A DNA stretch of 39,738 nt from an uncultured Prevotellaceae bacterium (GCA_946617675.1 CAMOKH010000065.1:1-39738); one strand, 5' to 3'; counted from the stretch's first letter, positions 15,749 to 23,837 are shown. Numbers and translations are program-made. The notes: generated from the sequence alone by a model not told the origin.

Positions 15749-16096
15749 TCAGTCAAACAGGCTCAGCGACAGGTCCACCTTCGGTTTTTCAGGCTCCTGC
15801 CCGGCCGGCTCGTCGGCCTGCTGCTCACGGAACTGCAGCATCAACGAGCGGGCGTCGGCATTGTTGAGCGTGTTGAGCCGGTAATAGCCACGGCGCTCGG
15901 TCCGCTCGATGAGCGACTGTGCCGACTTTGACTGCCGAAGCAGGTACTGCTGCACGTAGCGGTGGACTTCCTGCAGGTCGGGCTGCGAAAACAACGTGCA
16001 CGACAGGTTATAAACGTGCTTGGCCAACTGCTGCACGCCTATGCCCTGCTCGCCCACGGCAGTCAGGATCTGCAATATCTGCTTGTCGTATGTCAT
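15749..16096 (-). CDS. Conserved hypothetical protein, possible winged-helix fold
   Basis: The 115-residue protein begins at MTYDKQILQILTAVGEQGIG. The first 80 residues are mostly helical, with a pattern like a small DNA-binding domain (ILTAVGEQGIGVQQLAKHVYN, then a basic RRGYYRLN hairpin). The last 30 residues are acidic and proline-rich and end in LSLSLFD. I do not recognise a named family. The ATG at 16096 is preferred over one 18 bases upstream because that longer start would begin inside the arm of the terminator hairpin of the preceding gene. It is separated from the winged-helix gene only by that terminator. Confidence 0.6.
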   Translation of the reverse strand: MTYDKQILQILTAVGEQGIGVQQLAKHVYNLSCTLFSQPDLQEVHRYVQQYLLRQSKSAQSLIERTERRGYYRLNTLNNADARSLMLQFREQQADEPAGQEPEKPKVDLSLSLFD

Positions 16097-16098
16097 TG

Positions 16099-16134
16099 AA
16101 AAAAAGGTCGGCAAACTCGTATGCTTACCGACCT
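16099..16134 (-). terminator. Terminator or attenuator directly upstream of the 16096 start
   Basis: On the minus strand AGGTCGGTAA (16134-16125) pairs with TTGCCGACCT (16114-16105), 10 bp with one G-T pair, followed by a run of seven T. It ends the winged-helix transcript. The next gene's ATG lies only 2 bases after the T run, so it may also regulate read-through into that gene. Confidence 0.85.
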
Positions 16135-16160
16135 CTTCGTGTATTGTATTGAAACTTTCT

Positions 16161-16466
16161 TTAGGCCAACGTCACCTTGTCCTCAGCGCTTGACAACTTG
16201 CCCTCCTTGAAGAGCCAGCCAAGACCGAGCAGGGTCTCCTCCTCAGAAATTTTTGCAGCCTTTGCAATCTCCTTCACCGTGAGAGCCTTCTCGGCTGCTG
16301 CCAGTGCCTGATAAACATCACCTGCCTTGAAACCAGCGTTCTCAGCATTCACTGCGAGCGTAGCCTTAGCTGCCTTTGTTGCAGTCTTCTTCACGGTTTC
16401 AGTCTTCTTAGCTGCTGTAGCCTTAGTCTCAGTAGCCTTCTTAGTTGTTGCTTTCTTTTCTGCCAT
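16161..16466 (-). CDS. Histone H1-like tail plus winged helix-turn-helix domain (DUF2582)
   Basis: The 101-residue protein has two parts. Residues 1-37 are almost only Lys, Ala, Thr and Glu (AEKKATTKKATETK and similar), like the disordered tail of histone H1 or bacterial H1-like proteins. Residues 42-101 form a compact helical domain (GFKAGDVYQALAAAEKALTV, EIAKAAKISEEETLLGLGWL, then a KEGKLSSAEDKVTL hairpin) that fits the DUF2582 winged helix. It is likely a small nucleoid-associated or regulatory DNA-binding protein; the target is unknown. It has its own promoter box at 16530-16537 and a strong terminator. Confidence 0.75.
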   Translation of the reverse strand: MAEKKATTKKATETKATAAKKTETVKKTATKAAKATLAVNAENAGFKAGDVYQALAAAEKALTVKEIAKAAKISEEETLLGLGWLFKEGKLSSAEDKVTLA

Positions 16467-16529
16467 AATGCTTTAAAAATTTAATACACGTATTGAAGTA
16501 AATACTTTGTTTTTATACCTTTGACGGTG

Positions 16530-16537
16530 CAAAGTTA
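16530..16537 (-). promoter_or_regulatory. Promoter -7 box TAACTTTG for the winged-helix gene
   Basis: The minus strand reads AGTAACTTTGCACCG, fitting TAnnTTTG. The leader to the ATG is about 60 nt. A plus-strand TACCTTTG lies 6 bases away at 16516-16523 with no plus-strand gene behind it. Confidence 0.6.
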
Positions 16538-16662
16538 CTTCTTCTTTTCTTACAAGTTACTGATATTTAGGCTTTTTTGCTTAAACCCGTATTATTCTTG
16601 ACGTAGGTCAATTCTTGTCTCTCGGCTCTTCTCTGTCGCCGCTGCGCGACCGCCCTATTATT

Positions 16663-18420
16663 TTAAGGTTCGCGCGTGATGGTCAGACAGAGCTCGTCGA
16701 GCTGCTTCTGGTCGAGTTCGCCGGGGGCGTCGAGCATCACGTCGCGGCCGGAGTTGTTCTTCGGGAAGGCGATGCAGTCGCGGATGCTGTCGAGGCCGGC
16801 CATCAGGCTCACGAAGCGGTCGAGACCGAAGGCCAGACCGGCGTGGGGCGGCGCACCATACTTGAAGGCATTGATGAGGAAGCCGAACTGGGCCATAGCC
16901 TTCTCGGGGGTGAAGCCCAGGATCTCGAACATCTTCTCCTGCAGGCGTCCGTCGTGGATACGCAGCGAGCCACCGCCCACCTCGACGCCGTTGCAGACGA
17001 AGTCGTAGGCCACGGCGCGCACCTTCTCGGGAGCCGTGTCGAGCAGTGGAATGTCGTCGGGGTTGGGCAGCGTGAACGGGTGGTGGGTAGCCATCAGGCG
17101 CTGCTCCTCGTCGCTCCACTCAAACAGCGGGAAGTCGACAATCCAGAGGCAGACGAACTTGTCCTTGTCGCGCAGGCCCAGACGGTCACCCATCTCCAGG
17201 CGCAGGGTGCAGAGCTGGATGCGCGTCTTGTTGGCGTTGTCGCCGCTGAGGATGAGCACCAGGTCGCCGTCCTTGGCGCCGCAGGCCTCCTTCACCTTCT
17301 GCCACACCTCGGGCTCATAGAACTTGTCGACAGAGGACTTCACGGTGCCGTCCTCGTTGAACTTGACGTAGACGAGCCCCTTGGCACCCACCTGCGGGCG
17401 CTTCACGAAGTCGGTCAGCTGGTCGAGCTGCTTGCGGGTGTAGCCGGCACAGCCCGGCACGCAGATGCCGCCGATGTACTGGGCCTCGTTGAAGACGGGG
17501 AACGTGCCCGTGCCCTTCAGCACGTCGGCCAGTTCGACGAACTCCATGCCGAAGCGCAGGTCGGGCTTGTCGCTACCGAAGCGCCGCATGGCCTCGTGCC
17601 ACGTCATGCGCTGCAGCGGGGGCAGCTCAATGCCGCGCACCTCCTTGAACAGGTGGCGGGCCAGGCCCTCGAAGATTTCGAGCACGTCCTCCTGGTCGGC
17701 AAACGACATCTCGCAGTCAATCTGGGTGAACTCCGGCTGACGGTCGGCGCGCAGGTCCTCGTCGCGGAAGCACTTGGCAATCTGGAAGTAGCGGTCGAAG
17801 CCGCTCACCATCAGCAGCTGCTTCAGCGTCTGGGGCGACTGCGGCAGGGCGTAGAACTGTCCGGGATTCATGCGCGACGGCACGACGAAGTCGCGGGCGC
17901 CCTCGGGGGTCGACCCGATGAGTATCGGCGTCTCCACCTCGATGAAGTTCAGCGAGTCGAGGAAGTTGCGTATGAGGATTGTCATGCGGTGGCGCAGCTC
18001 CAGGTTCTTACGAACACACGAGCGGCGCAGGTCCAGATAGCGGTACTTCATGCGGATGTCGTCGCCGCCGTCGGTCTGGTCCTCGATGGTGAACGGGGGC
18101 GTCAGGCTCTCGCTGAGTATGTTCAGCTCCGTGGCCAGGATTTCGATGTCGCCGGTGGGCATCTTGGGGTTCTTCGACTGTCGCTCGCTGACGCAGCCTT
18201 TCACCTGAATACAGAATTCGCGTCCAAGCTTGTTGGCACACTCACACAGGGCGGCGTCCTTCGACTCGTCGAACACGAGCTGCGTCAGGCCGTAGCGGTC
18301 GCGCAGGTCGACGAACGTCATGCCGCCCATCTTACGGGTGCGCTGCACCCATCCGGCCAGCGTCACCTGCCGGCCGGCGTCGGTGAGTCTCAGCTCACCA
18401 CAAGTATTAGTTCTATACAT
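16663..18420 (-). CDS. aspS: Aspartyl-tRNA synthetase
   Basis: This class II synthetase charges tRNA-Asp with aspartate. Starting at [11 protein letters not shown] gives 585 residues, normal for the bacterial type with a GAD insertion. The N-terminal OB fold binds the anticodon ([24 protein letters not shown]). Class II motif 2 ([18 protein letters not shown]) lies near residue 220 and motif 3 ([15 protein letters not shown]) near residue 530. The open frame extends 84 codons further upstream through the promoter, so the 18420 ATG is chosen. No gatABC genes are present in the window. Confidence 0.97.
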   Translation of the reverse strand: MYRTNTCGELRLTDAGRQVTLAGWVQRTRKMGGMTFVDLRDRYGLTQLVFDESKDAALCECANKLGREFCIQVKGCVSERQSKNPKMPTGDIEILATELNILSESLTPPFTIEDQTDGGDDIRMKYRYLDLRRSCVRKNLELRHRMTILIRNFLDSLNFIEVETPILIGSTPEGARDFVVPSRMNPGQFYALPQSPQTLKQLLMVSGFDRYFQIAKCFRDEDLRADRQPEFTQIDCEMSFADQEDVLEIFEGLARHLFKEVRGIELPPLQRMTWHEAMRRFGSDKPDLRFGMEFVELADVLKGTGTFPVFNEAQYIGGICVPGCAGYTRKQLDQLTDFVKRPQVGAKGLVYVKFNEDGTVKSSVDKFYEPEVWQKVKEACGAKDGDLVLILSGDNANKTRIQLCTLRLEMGDRLGLRDKDKFVCLWIVDFPLFEWSDEEQRLMATHHPFTLPNPDDIPLLDTAPEKVRAVAYDFVCNGVEVGGGSLRIHDGRLQEKMFEILGFTPEKAMAQFGFLINAFKYGAPPHAGLAFGLDRFVSLMAGLDSIRDCIAFPKNNSGRDVMLDAPGELDQKQLDELCLTITREP

Positions 18421-18450
18421 ATTTTTAATATATATAATTGTTTCGGGCTG

Positions 18451-18481
18451 CAAAGGTAAACAAAAAAAGGCGAAAGTGCAA
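18451..18481 (-). promoter_or_regulatory. Promoter of aspS
   Basis: On the minus strand TTG (18481-18479) and TACCTTTG (18458-18451) are 20 bases apart. Transcription would start about 25 bases before the ATG. The TTG is the loop of the adjoining hairpin. Confidence 0.75.
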
Positions 18482-18499
18482 CACTTTCGCTCTTTTTTT
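18470..18499. terminator. Hairpin with T runs on both strands
   Basis: GCGAAAGTG (18470-18478) pairs perfectly with CACTTTCGC (18482-18490) around a 3-nt loop. On plus it is followed by TCTTTTTTT and on minus by CTTTTTTT. It has terminator form, yet no plus-strand gene ends here; the minus-strand read-through would come from the unexplained block at 18500-18720. Confidence 0.65.
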
Positions 18500-18726
18500 G
18501 CGCAATCCTTTGCCAATAGGCCGAGCGGGACGACGAGTTTCGAGGAAAGTCGGGAGGGAGACCATGAGGGCGTGAACAACACCCGCACCGAAACACGCGG
18601 CGCCTCAGGCTGGTTCTCTTTCATCGAGCGCCGTTGGAATGGCAGTGAGGTAGAATCGGTCATCAGGCTCAAGGGTGACTACACCGAGATTTCGGGATAT
18701 ATTTGCGAAAAAAACGGGCTGACATG

Positions 18727-18756
18727 TTGATTTTTGACAGAAAATCATTATCTTTG
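18727..18756 (+). promoter_or_regulatory. Promoter of the GH88/GH105 gene
   Basis: TTG at 18727-18729 and TATCTTTG at 18749-18756 are 19 bases apart, 26 bases before the ATG. Confidence 0.7.
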
Positions 18757-18782
18757 CACGCAGAAACAAATCTACCAAGACA

Positions 18783-19925
18783 ATGAAACGACTGATTACA
18801 CTACTGACAATGGCCGCATCGGCACTGACCATGACGGCACAGACAACGGCGGACGACGTGCTCGGCACGGTCCGCAAGGCTAACAACTACTTCATGGCTA
18901 AATACAGCGACCCAACGGTGCCGACCAACGTCAAGCGCGTGCGCCCGTCGAGCCTCTGGACGCGGGCCGTCTACTACGAGGGACTGATGGCCCTCTACGA
19001 GATTGACCCCGACCAGCGCTACCTGGACTACACCGACCGCTGGGCCGCGTTCCACAAGTGGACGCCGCGCAACGGCACGACCACCTGCGACGCCGACGAC
19101 CAGTGCTGCGGCCAGACCTACCTCATGCGCTACGAGCAGGTTGGCGGCGAGGAGAAGATTGCACGGATGCGCGAAAACCTGGACTACCAGATGAAGACGC
19201 CCAACGAGAAGAAGAACATCAAGACGCCCTCGCTCTACGGCTGGTGGACGTGGATCGACGCCATTCAGATGGCCATGCCGCTCTATATGCAGATGGCCCG
19301 ACTGACGGGCGAGACGAAGTACCGCGACCACGCCATGCAGATGTACCGCTGGAGCCGCAACGAGTGCGGCGGCGGACTGTTCAACACGAAGGACGGCCTC
19401 TGGTGGCGCGACGCCGACTACGTGCCGCCCTACAAGGAGCCCGACGGACGCGACTGCTACTGGAGCCGCGGCAACGGCTGGGTCTACGCCGCACTGGTGC
19501 GCTGCATGAACGAGCTGCCCAAGAAGGACAAGGCCTACAAGGAGCTGAAGAAGGACTTCATGCTGATGTCCAAAGGACTGCTGAAATGCCAGCGCGAGGA
19601 CGGTTTCTGGAACCCCTCGCTGGTGTCGACCAACTATGCCATGCCTGAGACGTCGGGCACGGCCCTGTTCCTCTACGGCATGGCGTGGGGCATCCGTCAG
19701 GGCTACCTCAAGGCTAAGGACTACCGGCCGGCCTGCGACCGTGCATGGGCGGCAATGGTGAAGACGGCTGTCCACCGCGACGGCTTCCTCGGCTGGATGC
19801 AGGGCACGGGCAAGGATCCCTCGGCCGGCCAGCCTCTGTCGTACGACAAGGTGCCCGACTTCGAGGACTACGGAACGGGCTGCTTCCTGCTCGGTGCGGT
19901 TGAGTACTACAAGCTGCTGAAATGA
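18783..19925 (+). CDS. Glycoside hydrolase family 88/105, unsaturated glycuronyl hydrolase
   Basis: The 380-residue protein has a signal peptide (about 1-20, cleavage near LTMTAQ) and an (alpha/alpha)6-barrel. Family members remove the unsaturated uronic acid left by polysaccharide lyases, for example from rhamnogalacturonan (YteR type). Key features: DADDQCCGQTYL (102-113), WWTWIDAIQMAMPLY with probable catalytic D159, WSRGNGWVYAALVR, and a C-terminal DYGTGCFLLGAVEYY. Which uronic-acid substrate is used cannot be read from the sequence. It is a single gene with its own promoter; no SusC/SusD pair or lyase is nearby, so it is not part of a visible polysaccharide locus. Confidence 0.85.
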   Translation: MKRLITLLTMAASALTMTAQTTADDVLGTVRKANNYFMAKYSDPTVPTNVKRVRPSSLWTRAVYYEGLMALYEIDPDQRYLDYTDRWAAFHKWTPRNGTTTCDADDQCCGQTYLMRYEQVGGEEKIARMRENLDYQMKTPNEKKNIKTPSLYGWWTWIDAIQMAMPLYMQMARLTGETKYRDHAMQMYRWSRNECGGGLFNTKDGLWWRDADYVPPYKEPDGRDCYWSRGNGWVYAALVRCMNELPKKDKAYKELKKDFMLMSKGLLKCQREDGFWNPSLVSTNYAMPETSGTALFLYGMAWGIRQGYLKAKDYRPACDRAWAAMVKTAVHRDGFLGWMQGTGKDPSAGQPLSYDKVPDFEDYGTGCFLLGAVEYYKLLK

Positions 19926-19977
19926 TAAAAAAGTTTAAATAAAACTGCTTTTGCCGTGTTATCCGTGCCAAAATGAC

Positions 19978-19985
19978 TACTTTTG
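19978..19985 (+). promoter_or_regulatory. Promoter -7 box TACTTTTG for the DUF1573 gene
   Basis: TACTTTTG fits TAnnTTTG, 34 bases before the ATG at 20020. A TTTTG 24 bases upstream could serve as -33 with long spacing. Confidence 0.6.
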
Positions 19986-20019
19986 CACCAAAGTATCTAA
20001 TAAAAAAAAGACAAGCACA

Positions 20020-20403
20020 ATGAAAAAGACCTTACTCACAGCTCTGATGCTCGTCTGTGGCATCGTGTTTGCATCGGCACAGGCCGAAATTAAGTTCGAC
20101 AAGCTGACCAACGACTTCGGTTCGTTCTCTGAGGCTTCGCCCGTTGTCAGCTGCACCTTCACGTTCACCAACGTCGGCGACAAGCCGCTGGTCATCAATC
20201 AGGCCGTCGCCTCGTGCGGCTGCACTGTCCCTGAATACACCAAAGAGCCTGTGCAGCCCGGCGAGAAGGGCAGCATCAAGGTGACTTACAACGGCACGGG
20301 CAAATACCCCGGTCACTTCAAGAAGTCCATCACCGTCCGCACCAACGGCAAGGTCGAAATGACCCGCCTCTACATCGAGGGGACGATGGAGGAGAAGAAG
20401 TAA
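20020..20403 (+). CDS. Secreted DUF1573 domain protein
   Basis: The 127-residue protein starts at MKKTLLTALMLVCG with a signal peptide cleaved after about residue 21 (FASAQA). The rest is a single immunoglobulin-like domain of the DUF1573 family. It shows the characteristic segments FDKLTNDFGSFSE, CTFTFTNVGDKPLVINQAVA, SCGCTVPEYTKEPVQPGEKG and GHFKKSITVRTN. The SCGC pair is conserved in the family and may bind metal or form a disulfide. Function is unknown; such proteins are common periplasmic or surface modules in Bacteroidetes. An upstream ATG (19951) overlaps the promoter and was not used. Confidence 0.88.
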   Translation: MKKTLLTALMLVCGIVFASAQAEIKFDKLTNDFGSFSEASPVVSCTFTFTNVGDKPLVINQAVASCGCTVPEYTKEPVQPGEKGSIKVTYNGTGKYPGHFKKSITVRTNGKVEMTRLYIEGTMEEKK

Positions 20404-20422
20404 ACTTTTGAAGTAAAAGAGA

Positions 20423-20514
20423 AAGAAGGAAAAAGAAAGAAGTATGATTACCGAGCAAGCCCAGATATTTGGCGGGCTTTGCCAAGTAATCATACTTCTT
20501 TCTTTTTCCTTCTT
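20423..20514. terminator. Long bidirectional terminator between converging genes
   Basis: A perfect 29-bp inverted repeat (20423-20451 with 20486-20514) is A/G-rich on one arm and T/C-rich on the other, so T-rich 3' sequence exists on both strands. The 34-nt loop holds a second stem (GCAAGCCC with GGGCTTTGC). It separates the DUF1573 gene from the converging DUF3078 gene. Confidence 0.85.
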
Positions 20515-20527
20515 ACTTCTTACTTAT

Positions 20528-21736
20528 TCAGAACGAGTACGACAGTCCGATTGACGTGTACTCCTTGAACTGCCAGTAGCCGAGGTCGTCGTCGTAGGCA
20601 TTGCCGTCGTCGAAGCGGGGATAGAGGAAGATGTTGGCCGAGATGTACTTCGACACCTTCAGCTGGAACGTGTTCTCCCACTCCACCTCAGCACGGTGGT
20701 ACGACGTGAAGGCCCAGAAGCGGCTCTTCCACGTGACGGTCTCTGAGAGCTTCCACTGCAGGTCGGCCGTCACCTGCGAACCTGGGTCGAGCAGGTGGTG
20801 CTTGTCGGCATCTACGCCGTGGCGCGAGGGGAACCAGCTGTAGTCAGCGGGATTCTCGGCATTCTGGTTGGGGAACCACGTACGGTCTACGTAGCGGTAG
20901 TTCAGGGCGATGGGCGAAAGGTTGACTGTTCCCGTCAGCTTCTTGTCGAAAGCCTCTACCTTGTAATCCATACCGAGACCGACGTTCAGGTTGAACGGCG
21001 AGAAGAAGTCCGAGTAGGTGCGATGGTCGTTCGACTTCAGACCGCGGGCGAACTGTGTCCAAGCCAGCACCTGCAGCGTGTAGTACCAGCGCTTTGTGGC
21101 CTGCAGTCCGACCTTCGACGTCAGACGCAGCAGGTCTTCGTTCGACTTCCACTTGTGCAGCGAGTCAGAGCGTGCCGTCAGGAAGCCGAGCTTCGCCTCG
21201 AGCTTGTTGTCCCACTTCCACTTGCCCTTGTTGTCGTAGTTGGCCTCAAGGGTCAGGCTGCCCAGCAGCGAGTAGGTAGACTCGCCACCCTTGTACCAGT
21301 TGCCGCTGACGTAGTTCTGCATGGCCTGCAGGAATCCGTCGCCCTTCTTCGTCCAGAACTTCGGCTTCGTCACCACCACCTCGGTGGGAGCCAGCTCGGG
21401 CTCGTCGGGTTGGGCTGACACGTGCTCCACCAGCTCAACACGCTGCTCGATGGGCTGGTCGATGTCCTGGCGCAGCGAACCGGCCTCCTCAAGGTCGGTC
21501 TCGGTGGCCTCAACCAGGTCAGGGCGGTTCAGGTAGACGTTCATCAACGCCTTGTCGACAGCCTCGTCCACGTCGTTCGATTCATGACTGAGTGCCAGCA
21601 TTCCGGCCGACACATTGTGATAGAACGTCAGCGGTGCAAACAGCTTGTAGGTGGCCCCACTGACCGAATCAATTGGCTGTGCGGCGCTGGCGCTGAGCGC
21701 ACAGCCTGCCGCGAGTGTAAATAACATCTTACGCAT
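20528..21736 (-). CDS. Outer-membrane beta-barrel protein, DUF3078 family
   Basis: Starting at MRKMLFTLAAGCALSASAAQ gives 402 residues with a signal peptide. The upstream extension of the frame crosses the divergent promoter and is rejected. Residues about 120-402 show the DUF3078 pattern: FWTKKGDGFLQAMQNYVSGN, WYKGGESTYSLLGSLTLEA, then alternating hydrophobic/polar strands (WKWDNKLEAKLGF, KRWYYTLQVLAW, LTGTVNLSPIALNYRY). The C-terminus ends in LSYSF, the terminal aromatic typical of outer-membrane barrels. The function of the family is unknown. It is transcribed divergently from yidC using a mirrored promoter. Confidence 0.85.
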   Translation of the reverse strand: MRKMLFTLAAGCALSASAAQPIDSVSGATYKLFAPLTFYHNVSAGMLALSHESNDVDEAVDKALMNVYLNRPDLVEATETDLEEAGSLRQDIDQPIEQRVELVEHVSAQPDEPELAPTEVVVTKPKFWTKKGDGFLQAMQNYVSGNWYKGGESTYSLLGSLTLEANYDNKGKWKWDNKLEAKLGFLTARSDSLHKWKSNEDLLRLTSKVGLQATKRWYYTLQVLAWTQFARGLKSNDHRTYSDFFSPFNLNVGLGMDYKVEAFDKKLTGTVNLSPIALNYRYVDRTWFPNQNAENPADYSWFPSRHGVDADKHHLLDPGSQVTADLQWKLSETVTWKSRFWAFTSYHRAEVEWENTFQLKVSKYISANIFLYPRFDDGNAYDDDLGYWQFKEYTSIGLSYSF

Positions 21737-21744
21737 AATCTGGC

Positions 21745-21807
21745 TGCAAAGGTACGAAAAAAATCCGAATGCTATGCCGTCATTCGGATTTTTTTCGTAC
21801 CTTTGCA
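21745..21807. promoter_or_regulatory. Mirror-image divergent promoter region (DUF3078 gene / yidC)
   Basis: A perfect 27-bp inverted repeat (21745-21771 and 21781-21807) with a 9-base spacer contains both -7 boxes: TACCTTTG on minus at 21754-21747 and on plus at 21798-21805. The two promoters are identical from about 18 bases upstream of the -7 box to 2 bases past it. The place of each -33 element falls at or near the shared spacer, so the two polymerases probably compete. Confidence 0.85.
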
Positions 21808-21845
21808 CCTTGATTACGTAACGCGAACAAAAAAAAGAGATAGAA

Positions 21846-23723
21846 ATGAACAGAGACACCGTTATCGGATTCGTGCTCATCGCCCTCGTGCTCATCGGCT
21901 TCAGCTGGTATAACCAGCCCTCGGCCGAGCAGATTGAGGCCCAGCGCAAAGAGGACAGCATCGCCGCTGTCATAAAGGAAAACGCCCAGAAACAACAGGC
22001 CGACGAGGCCGCACGTAAGGCCAGGGCCGACGAGGCCGCTAAGAACGACTCGACGAGCCTGTTCTACTCAGCCCTCAGCGGGCAGAACAGCGACGTCGTG
22101 CTGAAGAACGACAAGGTTGAGCTGACTTTCTCGACCAAGGGCGGCACGCTGTCGAAGGCCGTCGTCAAGGGCTTTGCCGACAAGGACGGCAACCCCGACG
22201 TCACGCTCTTTGACGCTAAAGACCAGCGCATGAACTTCCTGCTGGCCGGCAAGCAAGACAACATCATCACCCAGGAACTCTTCTTCACACCGTCGAACCA
22301 GAGCGACTCGACCGTCACCATGACCGCTCAGGCCACGGGCGGCGGCAGCATCGTGCTCGACTACAAGCTCGGGCCCGACCACATGCTGCACTTCTCGCTG
22401 ACGGCCAACGGACTGAGCGGCATCTTCGCTCCCACCTACAAGGAGATGGACATCGAGTGGAGCGACCACACCCGCCAGCAGGAGAAGGGCTTCTATTTTG
22501 AAAACCGGTACACGGGCCTGTTCTACAAGGAGGCCAACGACGGCTCTACCGACAACCTCTCAGAGACCGCTGACAAGCGCGAGACCATCGACGAACAGCT
22601 CGACTGGGTGGCCTTCCGCAACCAGTTCTTCAGCGTGGCCCTCGTCTCGAAGGACAACTTCGCCGGCGGCGCACAGCTCAGCAGCGTGCAGGACCAGAAG
22701 GAGACGGGCTACCTGAAGCAGTTCGACGCCCGCCTGAAGACGGCTTTCGACCCCACAGGCCGGCAGCCCTCTGAGTTCGAGATGTATATCGGCCCCAACG
22801 ACTTCCGACTCATCCAGGACGTCGCCAAGCAAAGCACCTTCGGCAAGGACCTCGACCTCGAGCAGCTCGTCAACCTCGGCTGGTGGATTTTCAGGCTTAT
22901 CAACCGCTGGTTCACCCTCTACGTCTTCGAGTGGCTCTCGTCGTTCGGCATGTCGATGGGCATCGTCCTCATACTCATCACCTTATTATTAAAGGCCCTC
23001 ACCTACCCCATGGTGAAGAAACAATACATGTCGTCGGCCAAGATGCGCGTACTGAAGCCGAAACTCGACGAGGCTACCCGACAGTACGACAAGCCTGAGG
23101 ACCAGATGAAGAAGCAGCAGGCCATGATGCAGATGTACTCGCAGTACGGCGTGTCGCCCCTCTCGGGCTGTCTGCCCATGCTCATCCAGATGCCTATCTG
23201 GATTGCCATGTTCTGGTTCGTGCCCAACGCCATCCAGCTGCGCGGACAGTCGTTCCTCTGGATGGAGGACCTGGCCACCTACGACCCCATCGTCTCGTGG
23301 AACACCCACATCTGGGGCATCGGCGACCACCTGTCGCTCTCGTGCCTGCTCTTCTGCGGCTCGAACATCCTCTACTCGTGGTTCACCATGCGCCAGCAGA
23401 AGGACCAGATGGTGGGCGCACAGGCCGAGCAGATGAAGATGATGCAGTGGATGATGTACCTCATGCCGCTGATGTTCTTCTTCATGTTCAACGACTACTC
23501 CAGCGGTCTGAACTTCTACTACTTCATCTCGCTGCTCTTCTCGTCGATCATCATGTTCGTGCTCCGCAAGACTACCGACGACGACAAGCTACTGGCCATC
23601 CTTGAAGCCCGCTACAAGGAGAACAAGGCCAACCCCAAGAAGCAGAGCGGACTCGCAGCCCGCCTCGAAGCCATGCAGAAGCAGGCCGAGGAGCTGCAGC
23701 GCCAGCGCCAGCAGCACAAGTAG
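21846..23723 (+). CDS. yidC: Membrane protein insertase YidC
   Basis: YidC inserts and folds inner-membrane proteins, alone or with SecYEG. The 625-residue protein has an N-terminal membrane anchor (VIGFVLIALVLIGFSWY), a large periplasmic domain (about 60-340), and the conserved YidC/Oxa1 core: WWIFRLINRWFTLYVFEWLS, ILITLLLKALTYPMVKK (with the positively charged groove region), GVSPLSGCLPMLIQMPIWIAMFW, and further helices. The C-terminus is Lys/Gln/Arg-rich (EELQRQRQQHK), which would contact the ribosome. Length and layout are typical of Bacteroidetes YidC. It is preceded by its own promoter and is apparently transcribed alone. Confidence 0.97.
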   Translation: MNRDTVIGFVLIALVLIGFSWYNQPSAEQIEAQRKEDSIAAVIKENAQKQQADEAARKARADEAAKNDSTSLFYSALSGQNSDVVLKNDKVELTFSTKGGTLSKAVVKGFADKDGNPDVTLFDAKDQRMNFLLAGKQDNIITQELFFTPSNQSDSTVTMTAQATGGGSIVLDYKLGPDHMLHFSLTANGLSGIFAPTYKEMDIEWSDHTRQQEKGFYFENRYTGLFYKEANDGSTDNLSETADKRETIDEQLDWVAFRNQFFSVALVSKDNFAGGAQLSSVQDQKETGYLKQFDARLKTAFDPTGRQPSEFEMYIGPNDFRLIQDVAKQSTFGKDLDLEQLVNLGWWIFRLINRWFTLYVFEWLSSFGMSMGIVLILITLLLKALTYPMVKKQYMSSAKMRVLKPKLDEATRQYDKPEDQMKKQQAMMQMYSQYGVSPLSGCLPMLIQMPIWIAMFWFVPNAIQLRGQSFLWMEDLATYDPIVSWNTHIWGIGDHLSLSCLLFCGSNILYSWFTMRQQKDQMVGAQAEQMKMMQWMMYLMPLMFFFMFNDYSSGLNFYYFISLLFSSIIMFVLRKTTDDDKLLAILEARYKENKANPKKQSGLAARLEAMQKQAEELQRQRQQHK

Positions 23724-23781
23724 GCGGGCGGCTGGCGCTGGCCCGGCGCGTATCATTGCTAAAAATACTAAAACTTTGGTA

Positions 23782-23812
23782 TTGCGAGTAACGGAAAAAA
23801 TCCGTACCTTTG
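23782..23812 (+). promoter_or_regulatory. Promoter of the receptor-protease-HmuY operon
   Basis: TTG at 23782-23784 and TACCTTTG at 23805-23812 are 20 bases apart, 25 bases before the ATG at 23838. No Fur-like operator could be recognised with confidence. Confidence 0.8.
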
Positions 23813-23837
23813 CAGCCGAATTAAGATTGTTTACTTT

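Larger units (their letters stand above)
18421..18782. other. Intergenic region between aspS and the glycoside hydrolase gene
   Basis: It contains the aspS promoter (18451-18481, minus), a hairpin with T runs on both strands (18470-18499), a stretch of about 220 bases (18500-18720) that is GC-rich and structured but has no gene I can support, and the promoter of the next gene (18727-18756, plus). Confidence 0.6.

Noticed and set aside
18542..18551. GAGGAAAGTC, as in the P4 helix of RNase P RNA
   Set aside because: The surrounding 220 bases are too short for RNase P RNA and no partner P4 strand or other conserved elements were found.
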